DNA from: Deltaproteobacteria bacterium
GTDB taxonomy: Bacteria; Myxococcota_A; Polyangia; JACPQR01
Direction of reading: 5' to 3'
Assembly (NCBI GenBank): GCA_016190375.1
Contig: JACPQR010000124.1
Location: 1-35,506 of the forward strand
Length of the DNA: 35,506 bases
Shown: positions 14,501-22,496 of the stretch, in pieces
How the letters are laid out: the number at the start of each line of letters is the position of its first letter
How positions within the stretch are numbered: position 1 is the stretch's first letter
Position numbers and translations under genes: made by a program
The notes under the pieces: model-generated
The model's input: only the letters and a program-made list of their open reading frames with translations
Database searches by the model: none
Told to the model about the DNA's origin: nothing

Positions 14501-16000
14501 GTGCCCGGTCGCCCACGGACCGCTTCGTCACGCCCCAGGCCCTTCGAGATCGGCGCCCGCTCCGTTCTCGTCGCCGTCGCGGCGCTCCCGCTGGTAAGCC
14601 TGGGTCTGGCGATCGCGGGGAGGATCGGCTTTCCGTATCCCCTGGAGTGGATGGAGGGCGTCGTGCTCGAGCACGCCGCTCGGCTCCTGGCCGGCGAGCC
14701 CTTGTACGGCCCTCCCTCGGGCAGCTTCGTTCCGCTCGTCTACGCGCCCATGTCGTATGGCGTGATGGCCGTGTTCCTCTTCGTGGGAGGCACGAGCCTC
14801 GCGTGGGCGCGGGCCTCGTCGGTCGCGGCCACTGCCTTCACGATCTTCGCCGTCGGCGCGCTGGCCGCCCGCGGCGCTCGCGCGGAGCACCGCCCGTGGA
14901 CCGCGATCCTCGCCGCGGGCCTCTACGCGGCCGGCTTCGCGTACGGCGGCACCTTCTACGACCTGTGCCGCGTGGACGCCGTCGCGATCGCGCTCCTGGC
15001 GGCCGCGGTCACGCTCGTCCGGCCGGATGCGACGCGCTCGCGCTCCATCGCGGGTTTCCTTCTGTTCGCGCTCGCCGTCCTCGCCAAGCAGCAGGTGCTG
15101 CCGGTGATGGTCGCCGCGACCGCGCTGGCGCTGCGCCAGAGAAGGCTCCGCCTGTCCGCGCTCATCGGGTGGGCAGCGCTCGCGCTCCTCGCCGCTGCGA
15201 TCCAGGTCGCGTCGAACGGTTGGTTCTGGACCTACGCCGTCACGATTCCTGGCGGCCACGAGCTGCACCCTTCAGTCGCCGCGCTGAGCCTCGTCCTCGA
15301 CTTCGCCGTGCCGCTGCCCCTCCTCGTGGTCGCGTCCGGAATCGCCTTGGTCCAGGCGCGCCGGAGCCCCGAGCCCCTGCACGCGGCGGTCATCGGGGGA
15401 GTGGTCGCTGCGGTGCTGGGACGAGCGCACCAGGGGGGCTTCGAGAACGTGCTCCTCACGGCGTTCGTGTTCCTCGCTCCGTGCGCGGCGGCCACCATCG
15501 CACGCTGGGCGCTGGACCGGGACCTCACGGTGGCACGCCGAGCTCTGGTGCTTGCAGCCCTCGTGATCCAGCTCCTCGTGCTGATCACGCCGCCTCGGGC
15601 TTTCGTGCCCACGCGCGCCGATCTCGCGGCCTGGCGCAGGGCCGAGCGTGCTCTTCGCGAGTGCGCCAGAGGCGGCCGGGCCGTGGCGCTCGACCACGCG
15701 GGCCTCGGCGGGACGCGCTTCGCCCACACCATGGCGATCTCGGACGTGCTGACCGGTGCGCGAAGGCCGCTCAGGCAAAGGACCGAGCAGGCGGTCGTGC
15801 GTGCGCTCGACCCCGAAGTCCTCGGAGCAGTGGGCGTTGGCGACGCGACCTTCCCCGCGATGGACCGGGCGCTCCTGTCGCGGTTCGAGGCCTGCGCCCA
15901 GGTTGCTGCGCCTCCGATGCAGGCCGGCCACGACCCGGGGAGGCTGAGGATCTGGGCGGCTCGTGGGCTCCTCGCGGACGTGGTAAACCCGGTCCGATGA
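14501..16000 (+). CDS. GT-C-type integral membrane glycosyltransferase (GT39/ArnT-like)
   Basis: This 499-residue protein has about ten or eleven hydrophobic segments. TM1 (VLVAVAALPLVSLGLAIAG) is followed by an external loop with YPLEWMEGVVLEHAARLLAGEPLY. Acidic residues in the first loop after TM1 are the catalytic feature of GT-C enzymes, which use polyprenyl-phosphate sugars on the outer face of the inner membrane. A TYAVTIPGGHELHPS loop and a soluble C-terminal part of about 130 residues follow. The start GTG 14501 is the first in-frame start after the divergent gene; the exact start is uncertain. The stop overlaps the next gene's ATG (ATGA). The acceptor is unknown. Confidence 0.8.
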   Translation: MPGRPRTASSRPRPFEIGARSVLVAVAALPLVSLGLAIAGRIGFPYPLEWMEGVVLEHAARLLAGEPLYGPPSGSFVPLVYAPMSYGVMAVFLFVGGTSLAWARASSVAATAFTIFAVGALAARGARAEHRPWTAILAAGLYAAGFAYGGTFYDLCRVDAVAIALLAAAVTLVRPDATRSRSIAGFLLFALAVLAKQQVLPVMVAATALALRQRRLRLSALIGWAALALLAAAIQVASNGWFWTYAVTIPGGHELHPSVAALSLVLDFAVPLPLLVVASGIALVQARRSPEPLHAAVIGGVVAAVLGRAHQGGFENVLLTAFVFLAPCAAATIARWALDRDLTVARRALVLAALVIQLLVLITPPRAFVPTRADLAAWRRAERALRECARGGRAVALDHAGLGGTRFAHTMAISDVLTGARRPLRQRTEQAVVRALDPEVLGAVGVGDATFPAMDRALLSRFEACAQVAAPPMQAGHDPGRLRIWAARGLLADVVNPVR

Positions 16001-16713
16001 AGGCGTCCCTGATCTCCCTCTTGCTCCTGGGCGGGTGCGGCGGTGGGCAAGCGGCCGGGCCCTCGCCTCGGGCCGAGACGGGCCCGAGCGAGGCCGTCTG
16101 CCGGTTGGGGTCGGATCCCGCCGCGCACGTCGGGTTGCTCCAGCCGCGGGCGAGCGCGGCCGCCACCGTCGAGCCCGGCACCTCGCCCCTCGGGCTCGAC
16201 GTGTCCGGCGACGGCCAGCCCGAGATGATCTTTCTGGCGCGGACCGCCTCCGACCGGTGGCTCGCCGTCGTGGGGTGCCAGGACTTCGCCGTGATGCTCC
16301 TGGGCGCGTTCAAGATGCCCGGGCTGGCCGGGACCGTACGGATCGAGCCTTTCGCGGCCACGAGGGCACCGGCACACGAGATCAAGGCAGTCCTCGAGGT
16401 CGCAGAGGCGAGCTCTTCGCAGGAGTTCTGGGCTTTCTTCGGGTTCGACGGTGCGGACCTGGCGCAGGTCTTCGGCTGGTTCGTGAGCCATGTCCCACCG
16501 CAGGGCGACGCGAGCCGGGCCGCCGTGACCTTCCGCGACGAGAATGGCGACGCACTGAACGAGATCTTCGTCGCAGAGGAGACGCTCGACGGCGACGGCG
16601 CGCGAGCCCGTCTCGCGAACGCTGCCGCCCCGCTGCCGCGGATCACGGCGACCCGGATGATGACCTTCCGGTACGACTCGACACGCCGGATGTTCTCTCC
16701 GGCCGCGCCCTGA
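15997..16713 (+). CDS. Lipoprotein with FG-GAP/VCBS-like Asp motifs
   Basis: This 238-residue protein begins with a short lipoprotein signal (KASLISLLLLGGCGGG, Cys14). The mature part contains LDVSGDGQPEMIFLAR and FRDENGDALNEIFVAE, two DxxGDxxxE-type motifs like the Ca2+-binding loops of FG-GAP/VCBS beta-propeller repeats. Both are followed by a hydrophobic strand. It is translationally coupled to the glycosyltransferase (ATGA), and the DUF1444 gene follows 14 nt later. No enzyme signature was seen; a binding or structural envelope role is likely. Confidence 0.75.
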   Translation: MKASLISLLLLGGCGGGQAAGPSPRAETGPSEAVCRLGSDPAAHVGLLQPRASAAATVEPGTSPLGLDVSGDGQPEMIFLARTASDRWLAVVGCQDFAVMLLGAFKMPGLAGTVRIEPFAATRAPAHEIKAVLEVAEASSSQEFWAFFGFDGADLAQVFGWFVSHVPPQGDASRAAVTFRDENGDALNEIFVAEETLDGDGARARLANAAAPLPRITATRMMTFRYDSTRRMFSPAAP

Positions 16714-16727
16714 GATAAAAGACACCG

Positions 16728-17621
16728 GTGGGCTGGAACCCGTTCAAGCGAAAGTCGGACGGGTTCACCGAAGCCTTCGTGGCCGCCGCCAGGCGCGCGG
16801 GGCTCGAGGTCCTGGGCCACGGACCGGATGGCGCCGAGCTCAGGGTCTCGGGAGAGCCCTGCAAGGTGAGCTTCGCGAACATCCGGCGGCGCGTGATGAG
16901 CGCCCAGAAGGCTCAATGGGCCCCGATGCTCGACGACTTCGTCGCCGCGTTCGCCGGCTCGGTCAGGGCGAACGCCGCGGCCAGGGCCTCGCTCGAGGAG
17001 GTCGAGCCGCTTCTGATGCCGCGCGTGGGACTGCCCTTCGAGGTCGAGGTCGAGGGCGAGGCGCCCCCGGCGCGCGAGCTGGTCGCGGGGCTCCTCGAGG
17101 TCCACCTCGTGGTCGACGAGCCGGGGACGGTCAGGACCGTTCGAGAGCGTGACCTGGACGAGTGGTCGATTGGCTTCGACGACCTGTACGAGGTCGCGCT
17201 CGCGAACCTCGAGCGCACGACGCGGCCCGATCGCCTGGTGCCGCTCGAGGGCCAGGGAAACACGCTGGTCTACGATTCCGGCGACTCGTACGATGCCGCC
17301 CGCATCCTGCTCCTGCCCCGGCTCCTCGACCCCTGGCCCCGGGAGGGCGTGGTCGTGATCGTCCCGTCACGCGACATCCTCCTCTGCGTGCCCCTGCGGG
17401 GCGGCGAAGCGCTGGCCGCGATGAACACGGCCTTCCCTCTCGGCCACGGCCTTCACGAGAAGGTGGGCTACGGGATCAGCGACCAGCCCTTCTGGTTCGA
17501 CGGTGAGGTCTGGGAGCACGTCCCAGTCGCCTTCGGCCCGGCCGGCCTCGAGATCTTCCCACCCGATCGCTTCCTGCGCGCCATCGAGCGATTGACCACG
17601 ACCCGGGCGCTGCTCGAGTAG
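16728..17621 (+). CDS. DUF1444 (YtpQ-like) protein
   Basis: This 297-residue protein starts at GTG 16728. There is no signal peptide, so it is probably cytoplasmic. The C-terminal half matches the DUF1444 pattern known from Bacillus YtpQ: a helix DLYEVALANLERT, then NTLVYDSGDSYDAARILLLPRL and GVVVIVPSRDILLCVPL. The N-terminal part includes CKVSFANIRRRV. The family has no established activity. It is the third gene of the plus-strand operon, 14 nt after the lipoprotein. The gene ends 35 bp from the convergent cheB stop. Confidence 0.8.
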   Translation: MGWNPFKRKSDGFTEAFVAAARRAGLEVLGHGPDGAELRVSGEPCKVSFANIRRRVMSAQKAQWAPMLDDFVAAFAGSVRANAAARASLEEVEPLLMPRVGLPFEVEVEGEAPPARELVAGLLEVHLVVDEPGTVRTVRERDLDEWSIGFDDLYEVALANLERTTRPDRLVPLEGQGNTLVYDSGDSYDAARILLLPRLLDPWPREGVVVIVPSRDILLCVPLRGGEALAAMNTAFPLGHGLHEKVGYGISDQPFWFDGEVWEHVPVAFGPAGLEIFPPDRFLRAIERLTTTRALLE

Positions 17622-17656
17622 TGCACCACGTGCCGCGTCGCCGGCAATTCACTTGC

Positions 17657-18727
17657 TCAACCGCCGGGCGCCGTGCGCGGCACTTGCCGCAGAAGCGCGG
17701 GCGCGATGTCGTCGAGCGCCAGCACCTCGTCGACGACTCCCATCTCGATCGCCGCGCGGGGCATCCCGAAGATCACCGAGGTCGCTCGGTCCTGGGCCAG
17801 CGTGCGGCCGCCAGCGGCGCGAATGGCCGCGAGCCCCTCGGCGCCGTCCTTGCCCATTCCCGTCATCAGGACGCCGGTGACGCGGCGGCCGAAGACCTGC
17901 GCCGCGCTCCGCAGCGTCACGTCGGCGGAGGGCCGGCAGCCGTGGACCGGCGGGTCGGTCGTCAATCGGATGCGGCCCGACTCGCTGAAGACCACGTGAC
18001 GGTCGCCCGGGGCGAGCAAGCACGTGCCGTTCTGCAGTACGTCGCCGTCGATCGCCTCGCGCACGCCGACGTCGCTCACCTCGGCGAGGCGCTCGGCGAG
18101 CGCCTGCGTGAAGCCGGTCGGCATGTGCTGCACGATCACCATGGCGAACGGCGGCCGCCCGGGCAGCGCGGGAACGACCCGTGTCAGGGCGGCGGGGCCG
18201 CCCGTCGAGACGCCCACGACGACGACTCTCTGTCCCGAGGCGGACAGCGTGATCCTGAGCCCCGTCGACGAGCTCTTGATTCCAGCGAGCGACGGCCGCT
18301 CCCGCGTGGCTGGCTCGAGGACCACGGGCCTGGCCTCCGCCGCGGCGGCGATCGTCTCCTCCATCTCGGGCGCGACCCTCGAGAAATAGGCGGAGACCTC
18401 GCCAGAGGGCTTGGTCACGAAGTCGACGGCGCCCGCGGTCAGAGCCTGCAGCGTCTCCTTGCCGCCCTGACGCGCGTGCGCCGACAGGAGCACGATGGGC
18501 GTGGGCCGTTTCGTCATGATCTCGCGCGTCGCCTGGGCGCCGTCGAGCTTGGGCATGTTGAAGTCCATCGTGATCACGTCGGGCCCGAGCTCCATGGCGA
18601 GCCTGACTCCTTCTTCGCCGTCGCGCGCTTGCCCGACGATCTCGAAACGGCCGTCCGTCTCGAGGAGCTTCTTGATGGCCGAGCGCATGAAGAGGGAGTC
18701 GTCGACGATCAGGACGCGGATGCTCAC
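17657..18727 (-). CDS. cheB: Chemotaxis-type protein-glutamate methylesterase/deamidase
   Basis: This 356-residue protein has an N-terminal receiver domain with acidic Asp9-Asp10, phosphoacceptor Asp55 (VITMDFNMP) and Lys106 (DFVTKP). After a linker (110-165), the methylesterase domain has Ser174 in GVSTGGP, His201 in VQHMP and Asp294 in MGKDGAEGL, the complete catalytic triad. CheB removes methyl groups from chemoreceptor glutamates when phosphorylated. No cheR, cheA or receptor gene is in the window. The gene follows the triple-receiver cyclase with a 4-nt overlap (18724-18727), so both are made from one mRNA, suggesting a dedicated signalling branch. Confidence 0.95.
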   Translation of the reverse strand: MSIRVLIVDDSLFMRSAIKKLLETDGRFEIVGQARDGEEGVRLAMELGPDVITMDFNMPKLDGAQATREIMTKRPTPIVLLSAHARQGGKETLQALTAGAVDFVTKPSGEVSAYFSRVAPEMEETIAAAAEARPVVLEPATRERPSLAGIKSSSTGLRITLSASGQRVVVVGVSTGGPAALTRVVPALPGRPPFAMVIVQHMPTGFTQALAERLAEVSDVGVREAIDGDVLQNGTCLLAPGDRHVVFSESGRIRLTTDPPVHGCRPSADVTLRSAAQVFGRRVTGVLMTGMGKDGAEGLAAIRAAGGRTLAQDRATSVIFGMPRAAIEMGVVDEVLALDDIAPALLRQVPRTAPGG

Positions 18728-20496
18728 TGGGCACCATTCCGGGACGACAGCGACTTGACGACGTACGCCACGACCGGCTCTGCCACGCCCTTGAGCTTGA
18801 GCCCCGGCCTCTCCTCGACCACGAGACCCTCGCCGATCGCGTCCTTCGTGCTCTGGCTGATCAACACACCTCCCGGAGGCGCATTCGCCTCGTAGCGGTT
18901 CGCCCGGTTGACGGTATCACCGATCACCGTGTACTCGCGCCTGTGGAAGAGGCTCCCGATGTCGCCGCGGACCAGGGGCCCGGTGTTGATCCCGATCCTG
19001 ATCTGCAGCGGCGGATCCCGGCCGGCGGTGTGGCGCACGAGTGCCTCCTGCATCTCGAGCCCGGCCAGGACGGCCCTCGTCGCCGCCTTGTCGGCGAAGT
19101 CGGCGCGCTCCTCGAACACCGCCATGATGCAGTCGCCGATGAACTTGTCGATCTCGGCCCCGTGCGCCTGCAGGATCGGGCACATCACGTCGAAGAATCC
19201 GTTCAACATCTCCACGACCCGGGCCGGCTCCATGCGGCTCGACATGTTCGTGAACCCGCAGATGTCCGAGAACATCACGGCGGCCACCTGCGCGTGGGCC
19301 CGCGTGACTCCCAGCCCCTGGCTCGCCACGTTCTCGGCGGCCTTGACCGCGCCCTCGGCGAGGTACAGCCGCGACGCCTCCTTGTACTTGACGAGCCGTC
19401 GCTCGGCGAGGATGCGCTCCACCATCGCGATGCACTTGTCGACGCTGAAGGGCTTGACCAGGTAGCTCGTCAGGCCCGCCGCCCTCATCTGCGCCTGGTC
19501 GCGCCTCGAGTCCCGCGCCGTCAGCATCATCACCGGGACGTCGCGTGTCTCCGGATCGCGCTTGAGCGCGTGGACCAGCTCGAAGCCCGTCATCCGCGGC
19601 ATGTCGTAGTCGGTGATGATCATCTCGGGCGGCAGCTCCTTCGCCCGGGCGAGCCCGGCGGCCCCGTCGTCGGCAGTCACGACGTCGAACCCCTGGCGCG
19701 ACAGCGAATCGGCCACCAGGTGCCGCACCGCCGGCGAGTCGTCGACGACCAGGATCCTCTCGCGGCCCCCGAGCTCGATCCCGGCGAAGATGGCGCGCAC
19801 CCGCGAGACCATCTCCTCGGGCACGACGGGCTTCGTGAGGTAATCGTCGGCGCCGACGTCGAAGCCCCGCTCCATGTCGGCCGCCTCTCCGAGCGCGGAG
19901 CAGATCAGGACCGGGATGTGGGCCAGGTCCACGGTCTCCTTGATGGTCCGGCAAACCTCGTAGCCCGACGGGCCAGGCATCTCGATGTCCGTGATGACCA
20001 GGTCAGGCCGGCGCTCGCGCACGAGCGCCAGCGCCTCGACTCCGTCCCTGGCCCCCACGACCTCGTAGCCGGCCTCCTCGAGGATGGGCACCGTATGCCG
20101 GTGGATGAGCTCGCTGTCGTCGGCGAGCAGCACGAGCTTCTTTTGCCGCGTCGTCATCCCCAGGACATCGAGCACCTCGGCCGCGGTGAACGGCACGCGG
20201 AGGAAGCCATCGGCACGAGCCGAGCGCGCCGCCTCGGCGTCGTCGTCGTCCGTACTGAGCACGATCGTCGCGACCTGGCTCGTCCTCGACTCGCACTTGA
20301 GCCTCGAGCAATACCCCAGCGTGTCGGCGTCTCGATGGTGCCGGGGCAGGAAGACGGCCCGCGGCAGGGGATCACCGAGCGCCTTCTCGAGCGAGCCGAG
20401 ATCGTCGAACGCCTCGACGACGTGCCCCGCGGCGGCGAGCGGCCTCCTGATGAACTCGCCGAGGAGCCGAGACTCCGAGAGGACCAGGACGCGCAC
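18724..20496 (-). CDS. Three-receiver-domain class III adenylate cyclase
   Basis: This 590-residue protein starts at GTG 20496. Receiver 1 (1-115) lacks the phosphoacceptor: the expected Asp strand reads RAVFLPRHH. Receiver 2 (119-240) has Asp170 in LVITDIEMP and Lys222 in YLTKP. Receiver 3 (246-365) has Asp296 in MIITDYDMP and Lys348 in YLVKP. The cyclase domain has metal-binding Asp411 (FSDICGFT) and Asp455 (FIGDCIMAVF), adenine-specifying Lys451 and Thr523 (YTVIG), and transition-state Asn530 and Arg534 (TVNRANR). All class III residues are present, so it should make cAMP under phosphorelay control. No signal or membrane segment was seen. It is co-transcribed with cheB. Confidence 0.92.
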   Translation of the reverse strand: MRVLVLSESRLLGEFIRRPLAAAGHVVEAFDDLGSLEKALGDPLPRAVFLPRHHRDADTLGYCSRLKCESRTSQVATIVLSTDDDDAEAARSARADGFLRVPFTAAEVLDVLGMTTRQKKLVLLADDSELIHRHTVPILEEAGYEVVGARDGVEALALVRERRPDLVITDIEMPGPSGYEVCRTIKETVDLAHIPVLICSALGEAADMERGFDVGADDYLTKPVVPEEMVSRVRAIFAGIELGGRERILVVDDSPAVRHLVADSLSRQGFDVVTADDGAAGLARAKELPPEMIITDYDMPRMTGFELVHALKRDPETRDVPVMMLTARDSRRDQAQMRAAGLTSYLVKPFSVDKCIAMVERILAERRLVKYKEASRLYLAEGAVKAAENVASQGLGVTRAHAQVAAVMFSDICGFTNMSSRMEPARVVEMLNGFFDVMCPILQAHGAEIDKFIGDCIMAVFEERADFADKAATRAVLAGLEMQEALVRHTAGRDPPLQIRIGINTGPLVRGDIGSLFHRREYTVIGDTVNRANRYEANAPPGGVLISQSTKDAIGEGLVVEERPGLKLKGVAEPVVAYVVKSLSSRNGAQ

Positions 20497-20502
20497 GCCG
20501 GC

Positions 20503-20508
20503 AGTCTA
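20503..20508 (-). promoter_or_regulatory. -10-like TAGACT before the cyclase gene
   Basis: TAGACT on the minus strand (20508-20503) ends 7 nt before GTG 20496, so the predicted transcription start falls on the start codon itself. No -35 consensus or ribosome site was seen. Confidence 0.4.
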
Positions 20509-20586
20509 ACTCAGCCGGAACCGTCGATGGCGATCGCGGTGCTCAGGGCACCGGGTTCTCGGGAGCTCCGTCCATCTGAGAGATCC

Positions 20587-22338
20587 TCACCGTGACCTGC
20601 GCCCCAGAACGAGCGACATCAGGAGGATCGCGAGGAGCCAGCCTCTGCCGGCCCCCGGTACGGTCGCGCAGCCCGCGCCGAGTCCGGTGGACAGAGGATC
20701 CCCGGCGGGCGCCGAGTGCGTGAAGCCCGGTCCCTGACCCGCCGCCACGACCTCGAGCGCGATCTCGAGCGCGCCGCTGGCGTCGCAGGGATCGCGCAGC
20801 GCCGTCCCGTCCGCATGAGCCAGGCGCAACGTGAGCGAGCGCGCGCCGAGCGCCGCGTCCGCGGGTGCCTGGAGCTGGAGCTCGAGCCGCGCCGTCTGGC
20901 CAGGCGCGACGGGCTCGTCGACCCGGGCCGGGACGTCGAGCTCCGGCCACTGCCCGGGGACGCCGAGGTCCGTGCGATCTCCCTCCACGTGCAGGATGAC
21001 GCCGCCGGGCTCCCATGTGTCGGTCCCCTCGTTGGCGAAGGTCACCCAGGCCTGCAGGGTGTCTCCGAGCCCGATGCGCGCCGGAGCGGAGTGATCCACC
21101 GGCCGGGCGACGCCGGCACACGCGTCCTCGTCGATCTGGCCGTCGCAGTCGTCGTCGGCGCAGTTGCAGGTCTCGGCCGGCTCGGGCCCGCATCCACCGC
21201 AGCGGTTCTTCACGCCCTCGTCGACCTCGCCGTCGCAGTCGTTGTCCTGCCCGTCGCATGTCTCGGCCACCGGCGTGCAGCGGCAGCCGTCCCTGACGAA
21301 CCGCATGTACTTGTCCCAGTCCCAGCCGCCGCCGGGATCGGTGTGATCGGAGCAATCGTCCCACTCGCCGTGGCCCTTGACGTGGGCGCGGTCGCAGGGG
21401 ATGTCGTACGCGTCGCAGAGCCAGCGGGTGAGCTCCGCCGAGCCGCAGTACATCTCGTCCGTGTACCAGCGGCCCGGATCGTCGACGAATCCCTCGTGCT
21501 CGATCCCGATCGTGTGCGTGTTGTTACAGGCGTCGTGCCACGCGACGTCCTGGCCCTCGACCACCTGGACCACGTGCCCGTCGGAGCTGCGCACCACGTA
21601 GTGGGCGGAGACGTCGTGACACCCCGCCAGCCAGCCCCAGCAGCCCGCGAAGCCGCCCTGGCAGGTGTGGATCACGATCCCCGAGATGTCTGCGGCGCCG
21701 CGAGAGGAGTTCGTGTAGGAGCACGCCGGCCCGACCCATTCGGCGTCAGCGTAGTCGGGTCGCGCGTCGAGCTCGTGGACGCCGACGCTGCCGCGCCAGA
21801 CCGCGCGCGGGGCGATCACGATCGTGCCGCCGTCGTCGTCGACCATGGTCGCCCCTCGCTCCAGGGCGTCGAGCACGGCATCTGCCCAGGCGTCGCCTCC
21901 ACCGTATGCGGCGAGCGCGTCGACGAACGAGCCCGCCGAGGGCGGATCCGCCGACATGCGGCGGCCGAGGTCCCCGAGGACGGCGGCGCCGCCCGCGATG
22001 TTAGCGGCGGCGTCCCGCGTGAGCGCGTCCATCGGAAGGCCGGTTCGCCGCGCGGCCTCGGCCAGCGTCCCGCCTTCGCGTAGGTCCATCAGGCCCACCC
22101 CACCCTCGATCGAGATCTCGCCGGCCCGCATCGACCCCCGCGACGTCGACCACGCAATGGCCGCGAGGATCTCGGGCGGCACGCCGTGCTCGAGCCCCGC
22201 GGCTCGAAGCTCGGACAGGAGCGCCGAGTCGCCCGAGAGGCCATCGTCGTGCGTGGCCTCGGGCTCCGGCGCCGCACAGGAGGAGATCAGAACGAGGAGG
22301 ACGAGTGGACGCAGCCGCACGCACGCGGGCACGAGCAA
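20587..22338 (-). CDS. N-acetylmuramoyl-L-alanine amidase with inactive-looking N-terminal domain, MopE repeats and MYXO-CTERM tag
   Basis: The longest frame is 583 residues from TTG 22338; GTG 22320 gives a better lipoprotein signal (RLRPLVLLVLISSCA). Residues about 40-150 resemble transglycosylase-like domains, but the expected Glu is replaced (AIAWSTSRG). Residues about 195-350 are an Amidase_2 domain with zinc-ligand motifs GIVIHTCQG, IGIEHEG and CSDHTDPG. Two MopE-type motifs follow, CDGQDNDCDGEVDEG and CADDDCDGQIDED. A beta-sandwich region (about 420-545) precedes GAGCATVPGAGRG, a hydrophobic helix and GRRSR, a MYXO-CTERM tag. The product is probably a surface-anchored peptidoglycan hydrolase. 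Having both a lipobox and a MYXO-CTERM Cys is unusual. The gene stands alone. Confidence 0.88.
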   Translation of the reverse strand: MLVPACVRLRPLVLLVLISSCAAPEPEATHDDGLSGDSALLSELRAAGLEHGVPPEILAAIAWSTSRGSMRAGEISIEGGVGLMDLREGGTLAEAARRTGLPMDALTRDAAANIAGGAAVLGDLGRRMSADPPSAGSFVDALAAYGGGDAWADAVLDALERGATMVDDDGGTIVIAPRAVWRGSVGVHELDARPDYADAEWVGPACSYTNSSRGAADISGIVIHTCQGGFAGCWGWLAGCHDVSAHYVVRSSDGHVVQVVEGQDVAWHDACNNTHTIGIEHEGFVDDPGRWYTDEMYCGSAELTRWLCDAYDIPCDRAHVKGHGEWDDCSDHTDPGGGWDWDKYMRFVRDGCRCTPVAETCDGQDNDCDGEVDEGVKNRCGGCGPEPAETCNCADDDCDGQIDEDACAGVARPVDHSAPARIGLGDTLQAWVTFANEGTDTWEPGGVILHVEGDRTDLGVPGQWPELDVPARVDEPVAPGQTARLELQLQAPADAALGARSLTLRLAHADGTALRDPCDASGALEIALEVVAAGQGPGFTHSAPAGDPLSTGLGAGCATVPGAGRGWLLAILLMSLVLGRRSR

Positions 22339-22411
22339 GCCCCGCGCCTGCCGCAGCCACGTCGGAACTGCCCGAGATCACGCAAGAAGCGGGACCGTGG
22401 AAGGGGACGAT

Positions 22412-22431
22412 TCGTGCACGAGAGTGCACGA
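22412..22431. other. Perfect 8-bp stem with GAGA loop
   Basis: TCGTGCAC (22412-22419), GAGA, GTGCACGA (22424-22431) form an uninterrupted hairpin; GAGA is a GNRA-type tetraloop on the plus strand. It lies in the 158-bp gap between the end of the metal-uptake operon (22497) and the start of the amidase gene, both on the minus strand. It could help end the operon's transcript, although no U-run follows, or be an operator for the amidase gene. The remainder of this gap shows nothing else. Confidence 0.5.
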
Positions 22432-22496
22432 TCCGGGAGCAAGAAGTGCGCTCGGGGCAGTCCAGCCGAAGCTCGCGCAGGGTCCAGAGCGCTACG

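Noticed and set aside
17630..17683. Inverted repeat GTGCCGCG / CGCGGCAC between the DUF1444 and cheB genes as a terminator
   Set aside because: The 38-nt loop is too long, there is no U-run, and one arm lies inside cheB.
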